Assembly (NCBI GenBank): GCA_016219645.1
Contig: JACRLR010000018.1
Coordinates: forward strand, 124,001-188,000
DNA: 64,000 nt
Direction: 5' to 3'
From: Nitrospirota bacterium
GTDB lineage: Bacteria; Nitrospirota; Nitrospiria; Nitrospirales; Nitrospiraceae
Shown: positions 18,744 through 26,892 of the stretch, in pieces
Layout: each line of letters opens with the position of its first letter
Position numbering within the stretch: the stretch's first letter is position 1
The notes under the pieces: model-generated
What the model was told of the DNA's origin: nothing
The model's database searches: none
What the model saw: only the letters and a program-made list of their open reading frames with translations
Position numbers and translations under genes: made by a program

Positions 18744-19922
18744 ATGAACGTTCATGAATTTCAGGCTAAGCAGTTGTTCTCGCAGTTCGGAGTTCCGATC
18801 CCCCGTGGGAAAGAGATTACTTCGCCGGAGGCAGGAGCGGCATGGGCCGCCGAGCTCAATACCCCTGTATTCGTCGTAAAGGCCCAGATCCACGCAGGCG
18901 GCCGTGGCAAGGCCGGCGGCGTCAAAATTACGAAGGACAAGGCAGCTGTACCCGGTTTGGTCAAGGAATTGATCGGCAAGACCCTCGTGACTCACCAAAC
19001 AGGCCCGAAGGGGCGGGAAGTGCGTCGGCTACTGATTGAGGAAGGAGCTGGGATTGCCAAGGAATTGTATGTGAGCCTCCTCATCGATCGGGATAGCGGA
19101 TGGCCTGTGTTTATCGCCAGCACCGAAGGAGGGATGGAGATCGAGGTCGTGGCAGCCCAGACGCCGGAGAAGATTATCCGGGAAGCGATCGATCCGGCCG
19201 TCGGTTTTCAGGGATACAACGGCCGAAACATTGCCTTCGCGCTCGGGCTTCCTGCCATGGAACCGGCCGTCGTGAACCCTTTCATCCAGATGCTGGGGAA
19301 TCTCTATCGTCTGTTCATGGAGAAGAATGCGGCGATGGTCGAGATCAATCCGCTGGTTATTACCGGCGACAAGAAACTGATTGCGCTGGACGGCAAGGTT
19401 TCATTTGACGATAACGCCTTGTTCCGGCATGCCGATGTGCAGGCAATGCGCGACCTCAACGAAGAAGATCCGCTTGAGATCGAAGCGGGGGAGAGTAATC
19501 TGAACTACATCAAGCTCGACGGGAACATTGCCTGCATGGTGAACGGCGCGGGTCTCGCCATGGCGACGATGGATGTTATCAAGCTGGCAGGCAGCGAACC
19601 GGCGAATTTCCTGGATGTGGGTGGCGGCGCAACGAAAGAAACGGTAGCAGCCGGCTTCCGTATCCTGCTGAAAGATCCAAACGTCAAGGGCATCTTCATC
19701 AACATCTTCGGCGGCATTGTTCGCTGTGAGCGGATCGCCCATGGCGTCATCGAAGCAGCGAAAGAAGTGAAGATCGATGTGCCGTTGGTCGTCAGGCTAC
19801 AAGGGACCAATGCGGACGAAGGCCGCAAGTTGTTGGCCGAGTCCGGCATGAAGTTGGAAGTCGCGAACGATTTGTGGGAAGCGGCGCAAAAAATTGTAAA
19901 GTTGACTGGAAAGGCGGCGTAA
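18744..19922 (+). CDS. sucC: Succinyl-CoA synthetase, beta subunit
   Basis: A 392-residue protein of usual length. It has an N-terminal ATP-grasp domain beginning [12 protein letters not shown], the nucleotide-site lysine region [17 protein letters not shown], metal-site EINPLV, and the C-terminal [13 protein letters not shown] and [13 protein letters not shown] segments. With SucD it makes succinyl-CoA from succinate in the reverse cycle. GGAAG precedes the ATG. Element B3 lies between it and sucD. Confidence 0.97.
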   Translation: MNVHEFQAKQLFSQFGVPIPRGKEITSPEAGAAWAAELNTPVFVVKAQIHAGGRGKAGGVKITKDKAAVPGLVKELIGKTLVTHQTGPKGREVRRLLIEEGAGIAKELYVSLLIDRDSGWPVFIASTEGGMEIEVVAAQTPEKIIREAIDPAVGFQGYNGRNIAFALGLPAMEPAVVNPFIQMLGNLYRLFMEKNAAMVEINPLVITGDKKLIALDGKVSFDDNALFRHADVQAMRDLNEEDPLEIEAGESNLNYIKLDGNIACMVNGAGLAMATMDVIKLAGSEPANFLDVGGGATKETVAAGFRILLKDPNVKGIFINIFGGIVRCERIAHGVIEAAKEVKIDVPLVVRLQGTNADEGRKLLAESGMKLEVANDLWEAAQKIVKLTGKAA

Positions 19923-19933
19923 GAAGAAGAGTG

Positions 19934-20027
19934 GAGGCACAGGGTTGATCCCCTGTGCTCGCGCAACGCGCGCCCTCAGAAGGGCCTCGTTGGACGCGCG
20001 CAGTGGGGGCTCAACCCTGCGCCTCCT
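19934..20027. repeat. Palindromic element B3 between sucC and sucD
   Basis: Arms GGAGGCACAGGGTTGA (19934-19949) and TCAACCCTGCGCCTCC (20012-20027) pair at 15 of 16 positions. The core GCTCGCGCAACGCGCGCCC..GGGCCTCGTTGGACGCGCGC is shared with B1 and B2, but the arms are unrelated to theirs. The total is 94 bp. Confidence 0.85.
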
Positions 20028-20079
20028 AAAAACCGTTTCCCGGTCTAAGGGGAAGTGGAAAAAAAGAAATGAGGATATT

Positions 20080-20952
20080 GTGAGCATTCTTGTTAATAAG
20101 AATACGCGGGTGGTGGTGCAGGGGATAACCGGTAAGGAAGGCTCGTTCCATGCTACGCAGTGCAAGGCTTATGGGACGCAGGTCGTTGCGGGTGTGACGC
20201 CTGGCAAGGCGGGGCAAGAGGTCGAGGGTATTCCGGTCTTCAATACGGTGCGGGATGCGGTCAAGAAGACCCAGTGCGATACTTCGCTGATCTTTGTGCC
20301 TCCGCCCTTTTGCGCCGATGCGATTCTGGAAGCTGCCGATGCCGGCGTGAAGCTGATTATCTGCATTACCGAAGGCATTCCGGTGAACGATATGGTCAAG
20401 GTCAAGCGCGCGCTTCGTGGCAAGGACGTCCGCTTGATCGGACCCAACTGTCCCGGCGTTATCACCGTCGATGAAGCGAAGATCGGCATCATGCCTGGGT
20501 TTATCCATAAGAAGGGGGTTGTGGGAGTCGTATCGCGAAGCGGGACCCTCACCTACGAAGCGGTGCATCAGCTCACGACAATGGGATTGGGTGAAACGAC
20601 GTGCGTTGGCATCGGCGGCGATCCGGTCAATGGCACAGGGTTCGTCGATGTGCTGGCCCTGTTCGAGAAAGATCCCGAGACTCAGGCAATTGTGATGATC
20701 GGCGAGATCGGCGGCGATGCGGAAGAGAAAGCCGCGGAGTTCATCAAGAAGAATGTGAAGAAGCCGGTTGTCAGTTTCATTGCTGGAATCACGGCTCCTC
20801 CGGGCCGGCGCATGGGCCATGCTGGAGCCATCATCTCAGGCGGGAAGGGCACGGCAGCCGAGAAGATGAAGGCTCTCGAAGCAGCCGGCGTTCGTGTGGT
20901 AAAGAACCCTGCTGAGATTGGCAATGCGGTCAAGCAAGCTTTGGGGCGCTAG
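20080..20952 (+). CDS. sucD: Succinyl-CoA synthetase, alpha subunit
   Basis: 290 residues from GTG 20080, the normal length. A frame open further upstream runs through repeat B3 and is rejected. It has a CoA-binding Rossmann part ([11 protein letters not shown]), the GPNCPGVI segment and the phosphohistidine loop GHAGAI (His247). AGGAT gives a weak ribosome site. It is the last gene of the reductive TCA run. The downstream spacer 20953-21128 shows no terminator I can support. Confidence 0.96.
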   Translation: MSILVNKNTRVVVQGITGKEGSFHATQCKAYGTQVVAGVTPGKAGQEVEGIPVFNTVRDAVKKTQCDTSLIFVPPPFCADAILEAADAGVKLIICITEGIPVNDMVKVKRALRGKDVRLIGPNCPGVITVDEAKIGIMPGFIHKKGVVGVVSRSGTLTYEAVHQLTTMGLGETTCVGIGGDPVNGTGFVDVLALFEKDPETQAIVMIGEIGGDAEEKAAEFIKKNVKKPVVSFIAGITAPPGRRMGHAGAIISGGKGTAAEKMKALEAAGVRVVKNPAEIGNAVKQALGR

Positions 20953-21152
20953 CCGTCATCCATCCACCAATCTAGCCATGCCATGAGAGAGGGAGCGTCG
21001 GCTTTCTGAACTATTTCCTTCCCCCCCATTCCGGCATCGTGGTATGGTGACGATAGTGTATTCCCTCTAGCAGGGCTCCCTCCGCTCTTTTAACCGCGTC
21101 TTTCCGTTATCGCCGCACGCAATAGTAGTTGAAGCCTAGTCAAGGAGTCTGT

Positions 21153-22787
21153 CTGCGAGTCTTTCTCATCCACGTGCGCGACCCCCAGTTCTACGCGCTC
21201 CCAGCAAAGACCCGCGCAAAGAATGGCCGTATCAGGGTAATGGGTTTCCCCCCCATCGGCATTATGTCTCTCTCGTCGGTCCTCAAGCAGGCAGGCCATG
21301 ACTGTGTGATGTTCGATCAGGCGAATCCGGATACGCCGAACGAGGTCATCCTCGATGAAATCAATCGGCAACAGCCGGCCCTGGTCGGTCTCAGTTTTCT
21401 CAGCACCACCAGCTATCCCTATGCGAAGATCCTGGCCCGTCAGATCCGCGCCGCCAACTCGACGGTCAAGCTGGCTTTCGGTGGCGTCTTTGCAAGCTTG
21501 AATGCCGCATTGGTCAAACTGCAGTGTCCTGAAGTGGATTTCATCTGCAAGGGAGACGGCGAACAATTGCTCCTCGATCTCCTTGATCGGCTCGATGATC
21601 CCGCTGATGTCGCTGGGCTGACCTGGGCCAAGGACGGCCGTGTCATACATAACTCCGGTCGGCCGATGGAGCGCCATCTCGATCAGTGGCCTTTTCCAGA
21701 TCGCGAAGGCCTTCCGCTCGACTTTATCGAGTCGATGCCGCTTGACGTGCCGGCCGTGCTCTCGATGGAGCGGTTTACGACGATGCAAACTTCACGCGGC
21801 TGTCCGTGGCCCTGTGTGTTCTGCGACATTCCGATCTTCAATGAAGGCAAATGGCGCGCGCGGAGCGCGCAACACGTCGTGAGCGAATTGAAATACCTCG
21901 AAGAATGCGGCTACGGGTCCGTCTATTTTGTCGATGACCACTTTTTACTGCAACCCAAGCGGATCGAGGCGATTTGCCAAGGCGTGATGGACGAAAAGCT
22001 TTCGATCCAATGGGGCATCGAAGGGCGTGTGGATTCGGTTGCCCAGCACTTGTTTCCTGCGATGGCCAAGGCCCAATGCCGGACGGTGATGTTCGGGATT
22101 GAAAGCGGGAGTCAGAAGATTCTCGATCGCCTCAAGAAAGAACAGACATTAGATGAGGTGGCCACCGCCGTCAAGAATGCCAAACAGGCCGGCATCGAGA
22201 TCGTGCACGGCTTCTTCACCGTGGGCAACCCGGATGAAACGGTCGAAGACATGAACGCGACGTTCGACCTGGCCTCCAAGTTGCCGCTGGACACGTTCGG
22301 CTTTAATCGGCTCTGTGTCTATCGGGGGACCCCGCTCTGGCAGGAATATGTGAAGCGTGGCTTGGTCAGCGAAACCACCGATTGGTACAAGTACTTTAAG
22401 TGTTCGACGATCGATCCCACCTGCCTACCCGGTGAAGTGATCAATGAGGTTCGCCGTCAAGGGCTCAAGCGACTTTTTGTCTATAAGCTCCTACACTATC
22501 CCATTCAGACGTTCCGGTTACTGCGGCGGTTTCTCCGCTTCATGCCGGCGCGGGATGTGGCTTACCTCATCATTAAGCCATTCCTGGGCCAGACGAAAGG
22601 CGCCACGAAGGCCGAAGTGCTGTCTCGCGCCGTCGAACATGCCGATATGAAAGATGTGGCGGCACAGCTGACCCAGATGTCTGATGAGTTACTCCACAAT
22701 GTTATGGAAGAGTCGCGATTGGAACGGTTACGCATTCAGCAGGAAGCGGAAAGTTCACGCGAGCTACCCATGTTCCAAGCCCGCTAG
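21153..22787 (+). CDS. B12-binding-domain radical SAM protein
   Basis: About 544-552 residues. The N-terminal ~130 residues resemble a cobalamin-binding Rossmann domain (no DxHxxG motif seen). The radical SAM core carries SRGCPWPCVFC, the CX3CX2C cluster that binds [4Fe-4S] and SAM. The C-terminal ~130 residues are helical and basic. Substrate unknown; hopanoid, lipid and cofactor methylases share this layout. Start: AAGGAG is 5 nt before a CTG at 21153, while TTG 21129 lies upstream of that site and GTG 21174 is the next normal codon. I chose the CTG from spacing; this is uncertain. Confidence 0.85.
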   Translation: MRVFLIHVRDPQFYALPAKTRAKNGRIRVMGFPPIGIMSLSSVLKQAGHDCVMFDQANPDTPNEVILDEINRQQPALVGLSFLSTTSYPYAKILARQIRAANSTVKLAFGGVFASLNAALVKLQCPEVDFICKGDGEQLLLDLLDRLDDPADVAGLTWAKDGRVIHNSGRPMERHLDQWPFPDREGLPLDFIESMPLDVPAVLSMERFTTMQTSRGCPWPCVFCDIPIFNEGKWRARSAQHVVSELKYLEECGYGSVYFVDDHFLLQPKRIEAICQGVMDEKLSIQWGIEGRVDSVAQHLFPAMAKAQCRTVMFGIESGSQKILDRLKKEQTLDEVATAVKNAKQAGIEIVHGFFTVGNPDETVEDMNATFDLASKLPLDTFGFNRLCVYRGTPLWQEYVKRGLVSETTDWYKYFKCSTIDPTCLPGEVINEVRRQGLKRLFVYKLLHYPIQTFRLLRRFLRFMPARDVAYLIIKPFLGQTKGATKAEVLSRAVEHADMKDVAAQLTQMSDELLHNVMEESRLERLRIQQEAESSRELPMFQAR

Positions 22788-22799
22788 CGCAGGTTCTTG

Positions 22800-23044
22800 G
22801 CAGGTTGCTCAAAAAGGCCAGACTTCTCACCCACCCAACCCTGGCTGGTATTTCACCCGCCCGCCCTGAGTCTGCCAAGACAGACTCTTTGCCCTGGGAC
22901 GCGCCATTCCACCGGCAAGGCCGCAGCGTCTGAATAAGGCTGAGGTTGAGGTCAAGGTTGAGTAAAGGTGACGTCTCTCATCTCAACCTTAGCCTTAGCC
23001 TCAACCTTCCCCAATACCTCTGGCGGACTTTTTCAGCAACCTGC
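22800..23044. repeat. Palindromic element C1, between convergent genes
   Basis: Arms GCAGGTTGCTCAAAAAGGCC (22800-22819) and GGCGGACTTTTTCAGCAACCTGC (23022-23044, 23 nt) pair almost fully. The CCGGCAAGGCCGCAG core word is shared with C2 and C3. Inside is a GAGGTTGAGG/CCTCAACC word hairpin (about 22940-23007). It has A-tract/T-tract arms on both strands, as in a bidirectional terminator. It ends 1 nt before the stop codon of the minus-strand gene. Confidence 0.8.
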
Positions 23045-23170
23045 TCAGCTGATCAGGAAGTAGGCCCCAAAGCCGATTGCTGCGAGGGCGGCAACGCTCA
23101 GCATCACCTTTTCATGCCCGCACATCCCCACCTGTGCCTTGCAGACTGCCAGGGAACACATGACTGACAT
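23045..23170 (-). CDS. Small membrane protein, 41 aa
   Basis: A short Cys-containing N-terminus (CSLAVCKAQVGMCGHEKVM) is followed by one hydrophobic helix (about 23-40, SVAALAAIGFGAYFLIS). ATG 23170 has GGAGG 7 nt upstream and a good promoter at 23201-23229, which together argue that it is real. The longer frame to 23236 includes this promoter region and is rejected. Function unknown. Confidence 0.7.
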   Translation of the reverse strand: MSVMCSLAVCKAQVGMCGHEKVMLSVAALAAIGFGAYFLIS

Positions 23171-23200
23171 TGTGTGACCTCCATCTAGAAGTTGGAGGAA

Positions 23201-23229
23201 ACGATACGCCACTGGGGAAACGTAGTCAA
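23201..23229 (-). promoter_or_regulatory. Promoter of the 41-aa membrane protein
   Basis: On the minus strand TTGACT (23229-23224), a 17-bp spacer and TATCGT (23206-23201). The leader is about 25 nt with GGAGG before ATG. Confidence 0.6.
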
Positions 23230-23351
23230 CGCTCACTTCACCATGCGCGCATCGAGGATCAAACGGGACGCAACGAGAAGTCCTGCCATGAGGGAGACGA
23301 AGGGTGCTTGTTCAGCCGAATATGGCTGAGGTGAGGGGATAACGGAGAACG

Positions 23352-23723
23352 TTACCGACAGTTGGGAGGCGGGCTATTTCCGAAGACTTGCTTCAAGTTC
23401 GTCCACCGCTCAAACTCACCCGGTGAGAGATCCCGGGCTCCAATGCTGCTCGACTTGGTGGACAAGTTGACCCATTCTTCGTACATCTCACATTCCCGAG
23501 CTGATGCAGCAGGAAGGCGCGATTGCGTGGCGCCCGCCCTTCCTCCGGCATCGGCTGCTGGTGCCGGGAACTTTGAATCGAATTCAGGCGCCTCAGGAAC
23601 CTTACTAAACCCTTCTTTGTTAGAATCCTCCAGAGGGTGGCAGCCTTGACGGGGTTGGTCGGTATAGATGTCTCCTGGACAGACATACAGTGCGGCGGCG
23701 ACTAGGATTGCTCCGAGTAGCAT
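23352..23723 (-). CDS. Hypothetical exported or membrane-anchored protein, 123 aa
   Basis: The N-terminus MLLGAILVAAALYVCPG looks like a signal or anchor. Then comes a Pro/Ala-rich low-complexity stretch (about 35-70) and a helical C-terminus with one Cys near the end. ATG 23723 has GGAGG 6 nt upstream, which excludes the earlier TTG at 23729. I do not recognise a family. It lies 181 bp upstream of the 41-aa gene on the same strand. Confidence 0.65.
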   Translation of the reverse strand: MLLGAILVAAALYVCPGDIYTDQPRQGCHPLEDSNKEGFSKVPEAPEFDSKFPAPAADAGGRAGATQSRLPAASARECEMYEEWVNLSTKSSSIGARDLSPGEFERWTNLKQVFGNSPPPNCR

Positions 23724-23932
23724 AATCAACCTCCGTGGTTCTGATCCTTCTCAGCCAAGCTAACATGACATCATCTGATCAGAAACAAAATTATCGCTTT
23801 TTTTACAGCGTCGAACCATGCGATGAAGTCGTGTCCTTGAGAGAGTTTTTTGCACAACGCTGCTCACTTCCTCGCCCAGGTGCAGACCGCTCTGTTCCCT
23901 AGATCAAGGGATCACAATCTCTTGAATCTCGA

Positions 23933-23961
23933 TTGACAGGATGTAGGTACCAGCCTAAACT
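23933..23961 (+). promoter_or_regulatory. Strong sigma-70 promoter
   Basis: TTGACA (23933-23938), a 17-bp spacer and TAAACT (23956-23961). The expected leader is ~34 nt before ATG 24002. Confidence 0.65.
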
Positions 23962-24001
23962 TGGCCTCGCTGGTACGCCATTGATTACCCTGGAGACGAT
24001 C

Positions 24002-24409
24002 ATGGGCAAGCTGCTACGTGTCTCCCCATCTCATCTGCGATTCGCAGGGGCCTTTTTCGGCATTCTTTCAATCATGGCGCTTCAGAGCATGGCGCTTGCT
24101 CAAAGTAGCCTTGGTGGCCTTGCCATTGGGGAAAGGACCATCGCTGGCCCGGGAAATGTAAAGGTCACCGCTGGCTCAACGGTTGTCATCTTCAAGCGAA
24201 AAGTGGCGGACATACCACTCTGTGTGACCATTCAAAACCAAGGACCCACCGAACTAGTAATTGTTGTTGATGGCGAAAACTCTCACAAGGTGGGAGCAGG
24301 AAATACGGGATCGTATTGCGGGGGCAATGATGTCAATGAGATCGCATTAACTGCACCCTCTTCCAGAGAACCCTCCCTCGTGTTATGGCGAATCGATGAC
24401 GCTCGATAG
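24002..24409 (+). CDS. Hypothetical secreted protein, 135 aa
   Basis: A signal peptide (basic start, hydrophobic core FFGILSIMALQSMALAQ, cleavage near residue 33) is followed by an approximately 100-residue beta-rich domain with two Cys that could form a disulfide. ATG 24002 has GGAG 7 nt upstream and lies under a strong promoter; the frame upstream of it is read from the promoter and rejected. I do not recognise the domain. Confidence 0.75.
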   Translation: MGKLLRVSPSHLRFAGAFFGILSIMALQSMALAQSSLGGLAIGERTIAGPGNVKVTAGSTVVIFKRKVADIPLCVTIQNQGPTELVIVVDGENSHKVGAGNTGSYCGGNDVNEIALTAPSSREPSLVLWRIDDAR

Positions 24410-24538
24410 CACTCCATAGGACCTTCGATTTGCTCGGCCTGCTGGTCTATCTAACTCCATCCATTACTATGACTGTCGCACGCGAGTCGTTCGGCCCCTT
24501 TTTATAAGGCCCTGCCTATCCCGTGGTACGGAGGGGCT

Positions 24539-25741
24539 TCAGGCCGCGATTGCCTGTTTCGTTTCATCCAGATGTTTCTGGAGATAGGTCATAAAGGGTG
24601 TGCCCCCCGTTCCGACAGCGGTGGGGTTGCTCTCGTGGGCTTGATGTTGGCGATAAATGTAACTGTCGGCATAGCCGATATGGATTTGGCGAAATTGGGC
24701 TAAGAGATCGATGCAGGCACAATAGGCAGTCCAGAGATTGGGATTGTGAACTTTTCGATCGCGCACGTAGCCTGCGAGCACTGAACGGCCCCGACCATCG
24801 GTGGCCATTTCCAGGGCCTGCAGGAAAGCTCGGTGGCGCGGAGGCATGTAGTCGCGCATCTCTTGCAGATAGACGGTCAAGGGATCAGGGGCATGGGCGA
24901 TTCCAAGTCCAGCGTCGAGACAGGGGACAATCGAGCTTTGCGCGCCGGTCTCGCCTCGAAACTGTTGTGGTTGTCCGGCATAGGCTTCCACATCCTCGTA
25001 GGTGATTCCGTTCGGTAGGGTCGGGCTGTTCTTCCAACCGTGGATATAGGGCCGCACTCGGTTGTAGTAGACATAGGGATCGCAACGTTCTTTCATCCTG
25101 AGTAGCGAGTCTCGCATTGTCGTTTGGGCCGCTGACAGGGAGTTGAGCCCAACCAAGACTTCGTCCTCCTTGCCCTCAGCCGCACCATTCATTGCTCGAA
25201 GAAGTCCAGCCAGCCCTGGTCCCGCTTCCCGCTCGATCTGGATGTGGACCACGACAAACCACTCTTCATCCAAACCGCCGAGAAAATTTTGAAGCAGCAC
25301 AATGTTGTCGAGACGAATTGGTTGCGTCCGGTCGAGTCTCCGCCAGTTGTCGAGCGCATAGGACGCATAGGACAGGACAGGCGGGCGGCCAAGCTTCTGT
25401 GCCACTTCATGCCAGGGTCTCGCCAGTTGGGGCGGTAGGGTTGCAACCGGTTGGTCTGGCACTTCCCACACATAGGCATGCCCGGCAAACGAAAGGATCC
25501 GCATTGCGGCCCGATAGTCTTCTGTGCGCCATGAGGAAGGAATGGAAGGGAGCAGTTCTCGTTGCTCGCCGATGTACCGCCGGACCGTCCGAGCACTCAA
25601 TAGCTTCGGCAATTCATGCCCAAGGTGGTTGAGCGCAGCATAGTCCGGCAGGTTCTCACAGGGGTCTTCAGGGAGAAATCCCTGTTCGGCTGAAATCTCG
25701 TAATCGGAAAGCGAAAGAGGAAGGAAGGGGGGCGATTTCAT
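24539..25741 (-). CDS. Indoleamine 2,3-dioxygenase
   Basis: A 400-residue haem enzyme that opens the indole ring of tryptophan to give N-formylkynurenine. Family signatures in order: RPYIHGW, GETGAQSSIVPCLDAGLGI, YMPPRHRAFL, then FRQIH354, with His354 as the expected proximal haem ligand, and the C-terminal GTGGTPFM substrate-site loop. Length matches IDO rather than the shorter TDO. GGAGG precedes the ATG. It is divergent from an exported cyclase that resembles kynurenine formamidase, the next step. Substrate could differ from tryptophan; the family assignment is firm. Confidence 0.9.
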   Translation of the reverse strand: MKSPPFLPLSLSDYEISAEQGFLPEDPCENLPDYAALNHLGHELPKLLSARTVRRYIGEQRELLPSIPSSWRTEDYRAAMRILSFAGHAYVWEVPDQPVATLPPQLARPWHEVAQKLGRPPVLSYASYALDNWRRLDRTQPIRLDNIVLLQNFLGGLDEEWFVVVHIQIEREAGPGLAGLLRAMNGAAEGKEDEVLVGLNSLSAAQTTMRDSLLRMKERCDPYVYYNRVRPYIHGWKNSPTLPNGITYEDVEAYAGQPQQFRGETGAQSSIVPCLDAGLGIAHAPDPLTVYLQEMRDYMPPRHRAFLQALEMATDGRGRSVLAGYVRDRKVHNPNLWTAYCACIDLLAQFRQIHIGYADSYIYRQHQAHESNPTAVGTGGTPFMTYLQKHLDETKQAIAA

Positions 25742-25903
25742 AGAGGCCTCCGGTACTCAACCTCAGCGTCCGCTCACACTTTACCACACCGGAAACGAAT
25801 TCTGATCGATTCCCTGGTTAGAGAAACAACAGACTACCGTTTGCTTTCCTGCCTGGTGGACTGACAATATTTACCGGAGATTTGTGGAATGGAGGGGCAT
25901 GTT

Positions 25904-26773
25904 ATGTGTAAGCAGGTATCGAATCACTCAGGGATCTACTTGGGGCAACAGCTACTCGGCTTGGTTGTTGTGCTGTGCTTCCTGGCCGGCGCGGGGTGCA
26001 CTGCCGGTCATACCCGGCACGATCACCTTGCCTGGGAGCAGTCGCGGCTCATCGATCTCACCCATTCTTTCGGGGAAGCCACGATTGTCTGGCCGACTGA
26101 ACAGGACTTCCAGCTTGTCCTTCAGCAGGCGGGGGAAACAGCGGGAGGGTACTACTATGCTTCGAATCGATTGGAAATGGCCGAACATGGAGGCACCCAT
26201 ATCGATGCGCCCATTCACTTCTCCAAGGGTGGGCAGACGCTGGACCAGGTGCCGATCGAACGCTTGGTTGGAACCGCTGTCAAAATTGACGTCACAGCCC
26301 AATGTGCCGGTGATCGGGATTATCTCGTGACCATTCAGGATATTGAACGGTGGGAGGCAGTACATGGGCTGATACCGACTCGCGCAATCGTGCTGGTCGA
26401 TACGGGCTATGCCCGATACTGGCCGTCCCGGCAACAGTATCTCGGAACAGAACTGAGAGGGCCCGAAGGCGTCAGGGCGCTTCATTTCCCTGGCCTGCAT
26501 CCCGAAGCGGCAGCCTGGCTTGTGCGTGAACGGCAGGTCAAAGCAGTGGGAATCGACACAGCCTCGATCGACTATGGCCAGTCCACAAAGTTTGAAACCC
26601 ACGTCACGCTCCTCTCGCAGAACGTGCCGGTGTTCGAGAATCTGAGCGATCTACGAAATCTTCCTGATCAGGGATTCGACGTGATCGCACTGCCGATGAA
26701 AATTGCCCGCGGAACCGGCGGCCCGCTGCGAATCATTGCGGTGCTTCCAATATCCGTGAAGCGTCAATCGTGA
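25904..26773 (+). CDS. Cyclase-family metal hydrolase, kynurenine-formamidase-like, exported lipoprotein
   Basis: A 289-residue protein. The N-terminus has a hydrophobic stretch ending in LAGAGC, a lipobox, so it is probably anchored outside the inner membrane. The mature part has the cyclase/KynB metal motif HGGTHIDAPIHF, a second IDTASIDYGQS segment and a late EN strand. KynB hydrolyses N-formylkynurenine. GGAGGGG is 6 nt before ATG 25904, so the ATG at 25889, which contains that site, is rejected. The gene is divergent from the IDO gene. The export signal is odd for a partner of a cytoplasmic haem enzyme. Confidence 0.8.
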   Translation: MCKQVSNHSGIYLGQQLLGLVVVLCFLAGAGCTAGHTRHDHLAWEQSRLIDLTHSFGEATIVWPTEQDFQLVLQQAGETAGGYYYASNRLEMAEHGGTHIDAPIHFSKGGQTLDQVPIERLVGTAVKIDVTAQCAGDRDYLVTIQDIERWEAVHGLIPTRAIVLVDTGYARYWPSRQQYLGTELRGPEGVRALHFPGLHPEAAAWLVRERQVKAVGIDTASIDYGQSTKFETHVTLLSQNVPVFENLSDLRNLPDQGFDVIALPMKIARGTGGPLRIIAVLPISVKRQS

Positions 26774-26892
26774 AGCGTATCTCGCAGGGACGTTTCAGGT
26801 TGCAGATTGTGGCGTGTGAGAGTGGAAGTGGGATGTTTCACGCCTCTTCCCGCCACCGTCGGGGGGTCAGTTCCTGCGGGTGATTAAGTGAG

